The translations under genes and the position numbers were made by a program. Positions 45,213 to 56,752 of a stretch of 64,000 nucleotides of DNA are shown in pieces (within the stretch, counting starts at the first letter, position 1; the number at the start of each line of letters is the position of its first letter). This stretch comes from Trissonchulus latispiculum (taxonomy: Eukaryota; Nematoda; Enoplea; Enoplida; Ironidae): assembly GCA_030248195.1 (NCBI GenBank), contig JASAND010018147.1, positions 17,430-81,429 on the forward strand. Reading direction: 5' to 3'. Below the pieces are notes generated by a model. The model saw only the letters and a program-made list of their open reading frames with translations. It was not told where the DNA came from and made no database searches.

Positions 45213-46347
45213 GTAAATTTATTTTAAAGTAATGTAATAATGATAAAATACACGTCTAACATTATACAACTTCAGTTACATGATTGGAACTCGCGGGGAC
45301 TTCCATACATCACCCGCAAACCCTATTTACCAATAACGAGAACACACCCATCTACAACTCTCTTCCTATCTTAATACACACTTATATATAGACGCTGGCA
45401 TCTTGTTTTTATTGGTCCTTTTATTACACTCATCGGACTCGTTTTGCCTCCTTTGAGATGCCTTATTTTTCTCTGCGATCTACAACATCTTTCTTTTTTG
45501 GGCTTTTTGCTGTATATGCATATTAATACGGTTAACAACAAATACAAAATTCAAAATACAAAAATCCAAAATTCAAAATGCAAAATAATGAAGTAGAATA
45601 TGTAAATGCCAAATTAATAAAGAATCGAAAAACCGTAACTCTGATTAGCAAACAGAATTCTATACTGACTAACATTATATAGGTGACTTCACTCTATCCG
45701 TACGCACAAAGTACTAAGAATATCAATTTAGCAAGCTAATTCCGAAATAATAACACAAGATTCTTACTTGAAACAAAGCAATGAGGCGTTTTAAGAATGA
45801 ACGTATATAATTAAGCCTCGTAAAAACACTAACTTCTTCTTCCTCTAAATAACAGCTAAGTAACTAATAAATTGCTTGCTTTTCAAATTAACTTCCGATT
45901 AGCAAAGTAACAAAACAACTGCTTTTAGAGAAAATATTCCACGAAAGTAAGCTTTCAAGTAATTCAGATTAATGATTATCAAAAGTTGACCAAAAGTACT
46001 ACAAAAAGTAAAAAAGTGAAAAACAAAATATAAGCGATACACGCTACCAGACGACAGCACTAGTCCTATGTTTATAGGACTAGAAGCATTGTGGGTAGAT
46101 ACGTGCTGTGTGAAGGAAATCTTACACTTAGCACGCAAAAAATAACGATATACAACCCGATGACCGTAAAACAAACTATTCATAGCGCGGCGTCATTGCT
46201 CGCTACCACTATACTCCTAATACACCATTCTAGGCTCTAGTGGCTCGCTGTAGCCACTCTTGCTGCATTCGCAACTACGAGTTCTTATTCCGTGGCTTTA
46301 TGTTCAAAACAAAACTGGAAAGGAAATAATAATAAATAAAAATAAAG

Positions 46348-46366
46348 ATATATATATATATATATA

Positions 46367-46399
<33 letters not shown>
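46348..46399. repeat. TA/TG microsatellite
   Basis: Compound dinucleotide array: TA repeats, then TG repeats, then TA repeats. Confidence 0.95.
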
Positions 46400-46969
46400 T
46401 CGAATGGGTTTCATAGAGACCTCAGAAATTAAAATTAGCCCGTTTAAAAAACTGTGCCCTATTTTTCATCTATTTTAATTGTTTATACGGCCCCTGTTTG
46501 CTTCTGTGAACATTCAAGTTTTGATTTCTTTTATTATTTTCGTAATGACTAAGTATTTTCGTACAGCTTTACAGAAACGGAAAATTTCAAACACTGCCTG
46601 CCTACCTACACGTAACTGTACTTAGCCTGCATCAGGCTCGTCTTGCTTCATTTTATTTTCGAGGACAGTACCTATCCTAGCCAGATCACTAAGCTAAAAC
46701 TGGCTTAAAAACTTTAAAAATTATTTTGCAAACGACTCTTTATTTTCCAGCAAATAAGATATGGGCCATGAATGAAGTTAACGCAATACACAACGATATT
46801 GTATGCGGCAAACCGGACTGGGCAGGCATCTGAAGAAAGACATAAATTCAAAGATATAAAGCTTCTCATTATAACATTCCATTCACCAACGAGTTTCCCC
46901 GCTTGTCTTCTGTCAGCCTTTATTTTTTTGCTACGGACTCATCCACCACCAAGGCACTACATGAGGCCT

Positions 46970-47225
46970 GTATGGTGTTGCTCTCCGCAGTCCTTTGAAA
47001 GTGGACAAGAAGCGGAGAAGCGAAGACCACGGATAAAAAATGTGATCAAGCATCAAGCCAAGTCGGTGTACGATTATTGGCCAGTGGCCGCAGTCACACC
47101 CAAGGCAAACGACGTTGACTGTCAGCAACACCGTTTGCCCCCCGCATACCTCAAGTGACTAAGATGGCTGAAACCTCGCTAGGCCTACTCGGAAAGCCTG
47201 GGGACAAAAAAGAGGCTGCAGAAGC
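46970..47225. repeat. dispersed repeat, + copy
   Basis: Its reverse complement resembles 55065-55335 (shared words include CTTCGCTTCTCCGCTTCTT, GCGGAGAGCA, CTGGCCAATAA). No domain recognised. Confidence 0.55.
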
Positions 47226-47680
47226 AAGGTCCTCGGGGTTAGAGCCGAGTCTGAAGATAGGAAAGAAGACAAGTCCACTTGTTTGATCTAAAAATTTTTT
47301 GAGGAGGGCCTAGATTCCTAGAAGTTTTCCACTGCCCCATGCCTATCGCTGCAGCTAAACAAGCCGATACTTGAAAGGAATGAAATTATTGTATTCATGA
47401 TTAATTAATTAATGCATGTAACTAAATAATACTTTCCAGACCTCCTGGAAAATTACTAAATTTAAGGTAACTTATCTTTCTTTGGATGGAGAGGCTCTTT
47501 GCTTTCCTTTGGATACAGATCCATTGTGATCCGTCGAAGCAGGCTTACAGAGCCCCAATGCTGTATATTGATATCCTCTGTCGTAATCCAGTGAAATACA
47601 GAGGCCCAACAAGCCATTCTTCCCCATATCCATGGATGATTGTCTGAAACAAAAAACAAAAATAGTGAAATAATTCTCCA

Positions 47681-48360
47681 GCCTCTATTTCGGCACCTGT
47701 CTTATAAATTCAGAATACGCTTTGACACAGGTTAAATTGATATTTTATTAATATAAACAAGTTCTCACTTTTCGAATCCTGACCGCTGGATAATACAAGA
47801 GCCAGCAAATTCGGCAACGTCTGCAGTCATTTGACCTTTGTTTGCGGTCATGTCATTGTTGTAGAGCAACGCAACTCGGTGAAGATTATTCCAAAACGAA
47901 CTCTTTAATTTCTTATACACATATTTAAGCACTCAATGCGATCACATCATTCTATGTCTAGAATGATTACATTACTGGTGCAAATCCGGTTACCACATTT
48001 TCCCTCTTCTAGAACAAACCATTAGTAACTAAACTAAAACGCTGTCTACAGGTTTAATAACTTTAAATGACTATAACTTGCCCTTCTTTATCTTCACCCG
48101 TCTCCATGAAAACAGAATTCACTGTCTCTAAAAGGCAAACGCGCCGAAAGTGTTCCTTTCCTCCGCAACCATTGCATTTGGCGGCTCTTGCGGGGCACTG
48201 GTCCTCTTTACAATGAACACTCCACCCGCTGCTAGAGACTTCTTGCTACTTCTAACGGCACTAGAAGCATCTTTGACCAGATTCAGTCCCACATGACGTT
48301 CGCTCATCAACATGGCTTCAGCTACGGCCAATTCTGTCTGGCGGGATATTTGCAAGGTAT
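47681..48360. repeat. direct repeat of retroelement debris, left copy
   Basis: Shares GCCTCTATTTCGGCAC, TTGATATTTTATTA, ACTTGACCTTTGTTTG-like words and the whole gag-like tail with 48996-50110. The right copy carries an extra segment near 49170-49690. A smaller block at 46808-46925 matches 48893-49010. Confidence 0.65.
48064..48360 (-). pseudogene. gypsy-like gag fragment, copy 1 (nucleocapsid)
   Basis: Minus strand reads QISRQTELAVAEAMLMSERH, then in another frame a nucleocapsid tail with WSVHCKEDQCPA and an intact second knuckle, CNGCGGKEHFRRVC. The first knuckle has lost its first half. The paired Cys/His boxes are typical of K02A2.6-type gypsy elements. Frames are broken, so it is a dead copy. 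Confidence 0.6.
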
Positions 48361-48892
48361 TCTCCAGGATCAGGGCGGTCTCACTTAGAAGTCGTTCTCG
48401 GATTCGGTTGGAAAATTATTTTCTCCACGATATGATCTCTCAGCATTTGGTCTTGCATGTCGCCAAACTCACATTCGGATACCAACGCACAAATATTAGC
48501 ATACCATTAACCAATGGACTCCCCGGGCAGTTGGCTTCTTTGCTTAAATTTGTATCGACAGGCAACCAGATTTTTCTTCAGTCCAAAGTGATCCCTCGCT
48601 GCTTAGATGGCTTCTTCCTGATTATCCACTGTTGCTGAATTAGGCAGGGAGTGGAATACCCTCTACCCATCCACACCAAGGGCGTTGACGAAAATCGCTA
48701 TCTTCAGTTCCTCTGACACTCACGGTGCTCACCTCCAATAGCCAATAGGCAACTAAAATACAAATAAATAAACTTTCGTAGAAGAATATTCCTTAGCTAA
48801 ATCTTTGTTAAATTAAATATAATCCCAAAGTAGTCTATTTTTGTTTTGTAGGGCTGAGATTAATTTTGAGCTGCAGTCAATTGATTCTGGTG

Positions 48893-50110
48893 GCAAACCG
48901 AACTGGGCAGGCATCTGAAGAAAGACATAAATTCAAAGATGTCAAGCTTCTCATTATAACATTCCATTCACCAGCGAGTTTCCCCGGTTGTCTACTGTCA
49001 GCCTCTATTTCGGCACATGTCTAATAAATTCAGAAAACGCTTTGACGCCGGTAAAATTGATATTTTATTATTATCAAACAACTTCTTTTCGAATCCTGGC
49101 CGTTAGATGATGCAAGAGTCTGCAAAGTCGGCAGCATCTGCAGTCACTTGACCTTTGTTTGTGGTCACATCATCTTGGTCTTCCGTTTTGTCGCATAGTC
49201 CTGCTGAACTAACGATTAAAAATTAATCAAACTAATTATTGCGCAGTCAAAAACGTGAGGAGAAAATGTTGTCATCCTTCAATTTTTAAAATGTTGTTTA
49301 AAAAATTGGCAGGATTCAAGCTCCACATTGTCTATAGAAAAGTTGCTGATTCAAGAATGTGTTTCTACATTAAGGTCAAGAAACTTACTTTTGTAAGCTT
49401 TGTTTTGCTCTTGCATCTTTCGTAGCCCAGCAAATAAGTGTCCTCTGCTTCAATCCAATCCTGCAAACTGGCTAAAACCGCGTGTAAAATTTGTTCCTAG
49501 GTTTCTCAGTTGGCTAAAAATTACAGAAAGACTTCGCAATTTAAATAACAAAGAATTAAGCGTTGTAGTACTAAGATATGTAACTAATGCTCAAGAACGA
49601 TTTGTTACGAAAAGCAGTGTGACGGATGCAAACTCAAGCAATTGTGTAAACTTTGTCATTCAAAATGCAGTTTTGAATCCTGGTATTACTGGTACAAATC
49701 CCGTTTTACCACATTTTCCCTCTTCTAGGACAAACCATTAGTAACTAAACTAAAACGCTGTCTACAGGTTTAATAACTTTGAATGACTATAACTTGCTCT
49801 TCTTTTTCTTCACCCGTCTCCATGAAAACAGAATTCACTGTCTCTGAAAGGCAAACGCGCCGAAAGTGTTCCTTTCCTCCACAACCATTGTATTTGGCGG
49901 CTCTTGCGGGGCACTGGTCCTTTTTACAGTGAACACTCCACCCGCAGCTACTGCACTGGTCTTCCTCCGATGATGATGAATCAGGTCTTGAGAATCCAGA
50001 GCTTTTCTTGTAGCCGACCCAGACTTCATGCTACTTCTAACGGCACTAGAAGCATCTTTGACCAGATTCACTCCCACATGACGTTCGCTCATCAACTTGG
50101 CTTCAGCTGC
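48893..50110. repeat. direct repeat of retroelement debris, right copy
   Basis: Begins with GCAAACCGAACTGGGCAGGC (also near 46808) and continues through the region shared with 47681-48360. About 500 bp inside it has no match in the left copy. Confidence 0.6.
49770..50110 (-). pseudogene. gypsy-like gag fragment, copy 2 (nucleocapsid)
   Basis: Minus strand keeps the first knuckle (CSSCGWSVHCKKDQC) but the second has Tyr for its first Cys (YNGCGGKEHFRRVC). The frame ends in a stop at 49770-49772. Upstream, LMSERHVGVNLVKDASSAV lies in a shifted frame. Flanks match copy 1, so the two are direct duplicates. Confidence 0.6.
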
Positions 50111-51813
50111 ATAGACAGTTTGTGAGCTGTTTACAATACTTTTGCGGCAGCTACAATACTACATTGTTTTCATAGTTTTCTTGAAGCATTTGATAAGTGT
50201 TTGGAGCATTTCAAGCATTTGAGAAGCGTAGCACCTATAAACAAGCGTAGGTACTAATCGTAAAGCTGCACATTATAAAAGTTGCACATGGCACAGCTTA
50301 TCTGAGTATACTGAACTTCAACGGCTGCAGTAAACAAGTTTTACTTTGGGAAACCTGTTCGCTGAAAGTTTTGATTTTACATTTACATGTAATTTTGTTG
50401 ACTAGTATAATTTTCACATTAAATTCCAGTCAGCACTATCCGTCTGCCACTACTACTCTCTAATCGCTGTTTCGAGTTCTTGCCTTCTCCGTTACAAATA
50501 AACTTTGAAATTTTTATGAGCATGTACCTTGGTTTTTCAATCGCCAGTGCAGGGGATACTAAACTGATCTACGGTTCGATTTTTACCTGCACCTGAGGAG
50601 GGCCTCCAGTGTTTTCTGTTTCAGGTGCTGTTTATCACCCACCACCTTGTTTTTCCTTGTTATATATAGTTTAAAAACTGTCTCCGGATCTGGGGCTGGC
50701 TTAAACAACATCAGGACGGATGGTACCCATTATAACTTATATGCAAACAATGTTAAAGAGGGGTCCATTTTTTGGCCATTTTTTCGACTTTCTCCGATAT
50801 CGCTGATTTTTACTTAGTTTATTGTTTAAACGGTATATTTTAACGAGTTTTTTGCAATTACAGCAGTAAGTCTTACGGTTATTGAGTAATTTCACCTCAA
50901 AGTTGAGATCTCTTGTGTTAAACATAGGAAATTGGAAATGTTGTCACTTGGCAGCACATGACTTGAGCGCAGCTAAGAATCTAGTACCTGAAATTTTTTG
51001 ACCTCTCATAACCTAGCCTATATCTGTGCCCAAAAGTAGGCGAATAGGACAATGTAGCCCCTCCCCTTAAGCTGGATCAGTCCTGGTTTTTGCATGTCAA
51101 CCAAATTCAAGATGTTTTTTGCCACTTCACATATGTATCTGTGTCAAGAAAATATAATTCATAATTAAGAAGTTCTTCTAAAAGTCCATGAAATTATGAA
51201 CTCCTGCTAATAGTGATTAATTTGATTGCGGCAGTTAGTTTTTTAAGAAGCTAGGTGCCACGTTTCAGTCATCGTTGAAATGTCGGCCCGCTTAAGAAGC
51301 TAAGAAATTGTTATTAATGGTTCCTTCATAGTGAGATTCTTTATCGCGGCTTTTCAGTTTCAACTAGGAGCGAAGCGACATTTGATTAATATGCTGGCTT
51401 TCATTCGTCTCCCCCTACTCATGCTTGAAGCAATGTTGCAATTACGCACTCTCAAATGATTATTAATATACCGCCCACCGAAATCAAATCACTATAGTTC
51501 TCAAAAAGCTGTGTCACAGGCTGTCGTTTTGGTGTTCGATTGAACTAATCCACCGTAAGCGAGAAGGCGAGAAGCGAGTATTAAGAGGGGGAAATTGTCA
51601 ATACATAAAACTTGTCCTAAACTTCAGAGCCACAAAATTTTACCTTTGACCTTTGGATTTTGTTATATCTTCCGAGTTCCGAGCTCATATATGGACTTAG
51701 TCCACATTCCACACTGTAAAGGTCTAATAATTTAATGGCTATAACTGTTTAAGTAGTTGATTATTGGCCATCTTTAATTTGAATCTTATTTCCAGATTTT
51801 ACTTAACATTGAC

Positions 51814-51990
51814 ATGTCATCTACCCCTGGAATCGGCCGACCAGAGAAGAAACGGAATCCGCTGAAACCGAATTTCGAAAAGGATAAGGTTTACCTTTAT
51901 CAGTTCAGTCGAGCCGGATGCATTCCATCAGTATCCCCGTTTTGCTTAAAGTTGGAAACTTGGCTAAGAATGGCTAGCATTAAATATGAG
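51814..51990 (+). CDS. fax: fax copy B, exon 1
   Basis: 59 codons from ATG to IKYE, then GTCAGC. Translation could start earlier if the segment at 51796-51813 is coding, but it has no Met. Confidence 0.8.
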
Positions 51991-54088
51991 GTCAGCTGGG
52001 ATTAAATAGTTTTAAAATACTTTTAATTCCATCAGACTAGTGCATCTTCCTTTGTCTCTGACTCGAATATGATCAAGAAAAGTTTCAGTGATAATTTATC
52101 TGTTCCTAGTTTTATCATTGTGGACTTGGAATCAAAACGGAAAATCAATTATAAACCAGTCCCGCTATCCGTGGCTTGGCTGTTTGAGTGACAGGTTGTT
52201 CTAATTTGGACCCGTAAAATTGGGTTCGATACCGTCCTGGACAATTTTTTTGCACATTCTCAGTCCTGATTTCAACTTTCCTGTAAAAGCTTAGGTTCCT
52301 TCTTCTTGCGTACTGTCGCTCTTGCCTTGTTTGCAGAATGTAGAAACAGATCTCCTGAAAAATAGCAGTCATGAAGGAAAACTGCCGTTTGTTGAACAGA
52401 ATGGAGAAGAAATCGCGGATTCTTCTTTCATTATAACTCTGTTGAAGGATCAGATTGAGGGGGCCAACCTTGAGAGTCATTTGAGTGACAGTCAGAAGGC
52501 CATCGGAAGAGCTATGGAGAGCTTGGTGGAGGATACATTGTTTTGGTACTTAGCTCCTATTTCTTTAACGATTATATAATTATTTTAAATGTATTAAATT
52601 TGTAATTAATTATTTTATCCAGGATTAATTCTTGATTTAATTAACAGTTAAGTACACTATGGGGGTCACTAGGTTCATGTCTGCGGGAGGTCAGCCTTTT
52701 GGAAAGCAGAGTTGAGTTGAGCTGCAGTTAATAACAGAGCATCTGCCGCCAGCTGTCACACTCTTATACAATACATTATGTACTGTTGGTCAAAAACACA
52801 TTTACTGTGGATTAATCTGGGTGCTTTTGGCGGTATATAATGATTGACGTAGCTAGAGACAAACCGCCAAAAAAGCACAAGTTTTTAGTCTTTCTTTTAC
52901 CTTCTCCATGAATTTTTTACCACTCCTTACCCTCCAAATCACACTTTAACAAGGGGGGGGTATAGGGGGGGGTACGGGACCCCTTAAAAATTGGAGGTTC
53001 GGTACAAGGGCTAGCAAAATCGTGGCCAAGGGACAAGGGACAATGCCAGAAAAGGTAGGTCAAACTAGAAATTAATGGAAATTTTAGCCAAAAATACCCA
53101 AAATTTTTGAAATTTCGAAAAATTTCTAGAAAATCGCGAAAAACTGCTTATTTTGCTTTAAAATGGCTGTAAAACAGCTAATTTATTGCTAATTTCGCTT
53201 AAAATTTGCAAATATTGTACTTTTTCAAGAAAATTTTCTGCTTGGACCCTTCCCCCAAATTTGAGATAAGGTACAAGGGCGGGTAAAATTTGGCCTAAAA
53301 CAGGTACAGGACCCCTCAGGAATCGGTACCCTTGTTAATGTATGCTCCAAACCCATCAACAAATTAACAATAGTGTTAACCATACTTTGACAATGTTTAA
53401 GGTGCATGGTTTATAATCGACACAAGGGTTTGGATTACTTCTTTGGGGATGAAGTCATGGGCAGGTCTTTGAAAGGAATGATCTCCTATATAAAACCGAT
53501 TTCGAAGATGTACTTCGCACTTGTTGTAGGTTTTCATATCTACCTATTTATTACATGAAATTTTCACGTTTCTGTTTAGCAATGCTTTCAATGTTCATTA
53601 GTACGATATACTCCATAGACTACCTAGCTTCTGTCAACCAGCTGTATAGAATATGAATTTCCATGTTTCATTAATTTTAGTTGAACACAAAGCTCTATCA
53701 TCAAGGTATGGGTCGACATTCCAGTGAAGAAGTTGCTCACATCGGCAAAGAATGTATTGATAGTTTTTCAGCATTTTTGGGAGAAAACAAATACATGTTT
53801 GGCGAGAAACCGACTCGATATGATGCGACCGCTTTCGGACATTTGGCTCAGGTTGCCTGGGTTCCACCAGAAACTGAACTCCAAAAATACCTAAAGGAAG
53901 AGGCTCCCAACGTTGTTTCCTATCTTAATACTATTAAATCTGAATTTTGGCCAGATTTCGAAGAATGCACGAAAGGACTGATAATGAATTCGAACTATAT
54001 TATGCCTGAAGGGTCTCCTTCTCCTTCTTCCACTTCCGCTGGTACTGCTGAAAATGCAGAAAACGCTGAAAAACCAGAAAAAGAATGA
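51814..54088 (+). CDS. fax: FAX/FAXC-like protein, copy B
   Basis: Four exons (51814-51990, 52337-52545, 53402-53525, 53681-54088) give 306 codons including TGA. Start: ATG at 51814 (MSSTPGIGRPEKKR...), the first Met in a short segment after an acceptor-like TTTCCAG at 51795, which may end a 5' UTR intron. The thioredoxin-like part has KVYLYQFSRAGCIPSVSPFC, the middle GKLPFVEQNGEEIADSSFII, and the C-terminal domain GMGRHSSEEVAHIGKECIDS and DATAFGHLAQVAW. The tail is Glu/Ala/Lys-rich and differs from copy A. No membrane segment is visible, unlike the N terminus of vertebrate FAXC. It is the tandem paralogue of the gene at 34014-38347. Confidence 0.9.
52337..52545 (+). CDS. fax: fax copy B, exon 2
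   Basis: 209 nt, phase 0 to 2, after TTTGCAG and before GTACTT. About 82% nucleotide identity to copy A exon 2 by hand count. Confidence 0.88.
52950..53335. repeat. G-rich dispersed repeat, copy 5, in fax copy B intron
   Basis: G-run start (AAGGGGGGGGTATAGGGGGG), GGTACAAGGG words at both ends and an AT-rich centre of AAAATTTTTG-type words. Same layout as the other G-rich repeats, but without the CCGGCGAAGCCGG core. Confidence 0.5.
53402..53525 (+). CDS. fax: fax copy B, exon 3
   Basis: 124 nt, phase 2 to 0, after GTTTAAG and before GTAGGT. It encodes CMVYNRHKGLDYFFGDEVMG and more. The donor was chosen by phase and by equal length to copy A. Confidence 0.8.
53681..54088 (+). CDS. fax: fax copy B, exon 4 (terminal)
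   Basis: 408 nt after AATTTTAG, ending in TGA. The core is about 94% identical to copy A exon 4 at nucleotide level (20 differences in about 109 codons by hand). An AATAAA at 54388 is a possible polyadenylation signal. Confidence 0.9.
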   Translation: MNTKLYHQGMGRHSSEEVAHIGKECIDSFSAFLGENKYMFGEKPTRYDATAFGHLAQVAWVPPETELQKYLKEEAPNVVSYLNTIKSEFWPDFEECTKGLIMNSNYIMPEGSPSPSSTSAGTAENAENAEKPEKE

Positions 54089-55064
54089 AACGATACGAGC
54101 AGTCGTACTGAATGTGCCTTTATGGCTGTGCTGCCTTTACATGAGGATATTGACAATATTATTAACGATTTAATGTATTACATGAATCTAAAGTATTTAT
54201 TAGTTTTCATATATTAAATGCTAATGTTAAAACAGCCGCCCCTACATAGTTGTACCTAACAAAACCATGATGGAATTGCTAACGGGAACTAATTATTGTA
54301 ACAGAGATCTGATCGACTGCTGATGGAGAAATGTTGCTCACAAGATAAGTTTATAGAACTTTAAATTTTGCATAAACTAGAACGTTTAATAAAATTCTCC
54401 CTAATTCAGTTGAAAGAAAGGACTAGCTTGCTTTTTTAGGAACGTAAGAATTTACCATTACTGTATATGTACTACAAAACCTATGAAACAGGAAACAAAA
54501 TTCTCTCTTCAAGTATAAACTTAAACTCGGTATAGCCATTTGATGGCTCTCAACATAGATATTGCAATGTATGACATGACATTCTTTGGATTCCAGTTAT
54601 CTGGGTAGAGAAGGCCGAGGCCGGCCACTGATGTCTACTTGGCAAAGTAATACTGCCCACTCTTAGTGATCACCACAGTCTCATAGCGACTGTCCACCCT
54701 CTTCTGACTCCGGATTGGAATCCAGGTTTCGGATACCCCGTTGGACCTTTGCTCACATCTGCACGGAGAACTACACTAGCTAGCTAAGTTCCTTTAACCG
54801 TTATATCTTGATGCTAAGTAATTTAAATCCGTGGCGTTTGATGGTAAATGTGCTGATCAGGGGGTGTTTCTTTGATGCATCCTCTGCAAGCAGTCAGCAG
54901 CATAGAACCTTATTTTGTGATTTGACTGAGAGCAGAAATGGGAGAGTGGGAAAGGTCCTGGTGTGTCTGTTTCTGTTGCTCAGTCAAACGTATGTATTTC
55001 GTTTTTATTGCTTTTAATATATATACGCTTCTAATGGAAGGCAGTTTTCCAATCTTTCCTATTT

Positions 55065-55400
55065 GAGAGCTCGCCCCTTTTCTGCAGCCACCTTTTTTTC
55101 AAGGCTTTGCGAGCAAGCCAAGCTAGGTTTCCGCCATCCTAGTCACTGTTGATAAGCGGGGGGCAGTTGTCGTCGGATAAACGACGACAGCTACCTTGGG
55201 GGTGACTGAGGCTATTTCAGCAGTACTGACCCTGGCCAATAACCGCATGTCAGTCTGGCTTGGGGGCCTTGTTTTCTGTCCTTGGCCTTCGCTTCTCCGC
55301 TTCTTCTTGACTGCCTTTCAGTAGTCGGCGGAGAGCAGCATCTATCGGGTCTCCTTTTGTACCCAACGATGCTAGGCCAAATACAAAATACAAAAAAAAA
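55065..55400. repeat. dispersed repeat, inverted relative to 46970-47225
   Basis: Its right part includes ACCCAACGATGCTAGGCCAA and AATACAAAATACAAAAA, also found near 30015-30050. Three partial copies in the window show it is a dispersed family of unknown type. Confidence 0.55.
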
Positions 55401-56672
55401 TTATTGTAACACTGGTTAGAGCACAAATTAAATAGTAACTGCTCAGTTCGTATGGAAACTGAACGGTTCCTGTTTCTCGCCTCCATCTCTAAATCATCTT
55501 ACAGCCTAGAATCAAAATTTGCTTAAAGCTATTTTGATATTGAAATTTAAATCTAAACAGCCCTTTGGAGGTACTGGTTTTTTAATTCAGACAATTTTTA
55601 TATCAGATATGCCAGGTTTTCAGATTAATGTATCTCTTCTTTCAAAGCAACGTGCCCTGAAGTAGGTATTTGGTTTCCCTGCTTTTATTATAATTCATTC
55701 CATGAAAGTGTATCTGTCTGCACGAAACGGTTTTATGACCCAAGACTGAAGCGTTTATATTTCACATTTTCAGCTTTATTCAAAGCATAGAAGACGACCA
55801 CTTTTTAGTGTAGACTCATAATGATAGCTAAGTTTCTGTTGCTAAGGGAAACCCATAGGCTCAGTAAGAAAACCTATTGGTTGAATTGAGGCCACAGGTT
55901 TCTCTTACACAGAAATGAGCTATGATTTTAAGCTGATTAAAGCTTATTGAGCTCGTAATCTTATTTCTATGCTAATATCCTAGGAAAACAATTATATGGC
56001 CTTAATTTAGTTTTCATCCCCGAAGATTAGGTTTTGAGTCACGCACGAATTTTTTTCAAATCAAGCGATCCTGACGTTTATTTCTATGCAAATTAATAGA
56101 TAATTTGTGAGATAATTTCTGTCAAGCACTGGAAAATAGCTGAAGTCTCAAGATAATTTCTGTCAGCTTTGCATTAATCAGTCTAAGTTCCGTCCTTTTG
56201 CAGTTCCGTTTACCTGAATTTGATTTACCTGGGGGCGACATGTGACTTTCAAACAAGCATGTATGTAGTTCATGTGTGCGGCGTTAGGCTCAGATGTTTT
56301 TTCAGATACATTTTAGAACTACATAGTAGTTAACGGCTTATACTTAAATAAAGCTAATGCTTCATCAAGCAACAAAATGGTCCATTGGGACAAAGAATTA
56401 GGAAATGAAAAAGGACGGAACGTTTAAACTGCTGATGACGAGTTTGAGATGTTTACTTTGAAATAAATGTTAACAAGGCTGATAAGAGTTTAAATAGGGA
56501 AAAGCAGCCAACGAGGTCAACAATAGTCGAAATTGATTTTAAAATTGTTGGTTATGTCAATGTGCTGTTTCGGCAGAAATTAGTCTTAAAAAAGCAGGTT
56601 TTCGGAAAGGATGAGAACGAAAGAAACATTGTACTTTAGCACCTCGGATCCGCAAAATTTGGGCCTTATGTA

Positions 56673-56752
56673 GATTGGGATCTAACCCAACCCACGGCCT
56701 TCGAGTAAACGAGTCCGATGCTCTACCGAAACCGAATCAGCCACTCAGGCAT
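56673..56752 (-). tRNA. tRNA-Thr(CGU)-like pseudogene or SINE head
   Basis: On the minus strand the sequence reads GAGTGGCTGATTCGG (A box), GGTAGAGCATCGGACTCGTT (D-arm end and anticodon region, CGT) and GGGTTAGATCCC (B box with a changed TTC). The anticodon stem and acceptor stem pair poorly, so it is a decayed tRNA or tRNA-derived SINE, not a working gene. Confidence 0.5.

Larger units (their letters stand above)
38348..51795. other. intergenic region between the two fax genes
   Basis: 13.4 kb with no complete gene. It is composed of tandem MITEs, GC-rich hAT-type DNA, a fax exon 2 relic, retroelement debris and AT-rich DNA. 44000-46300 and 50200-51790 hold nothing I can name with confidence. 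Confidence 0.45.

Noticed and set aside
49400..49741. 113-codon plus-strand frame
   Set aside because: It overlaps the minus-strand gag-like debris and direct-repeat region, and shows no domain of its own.
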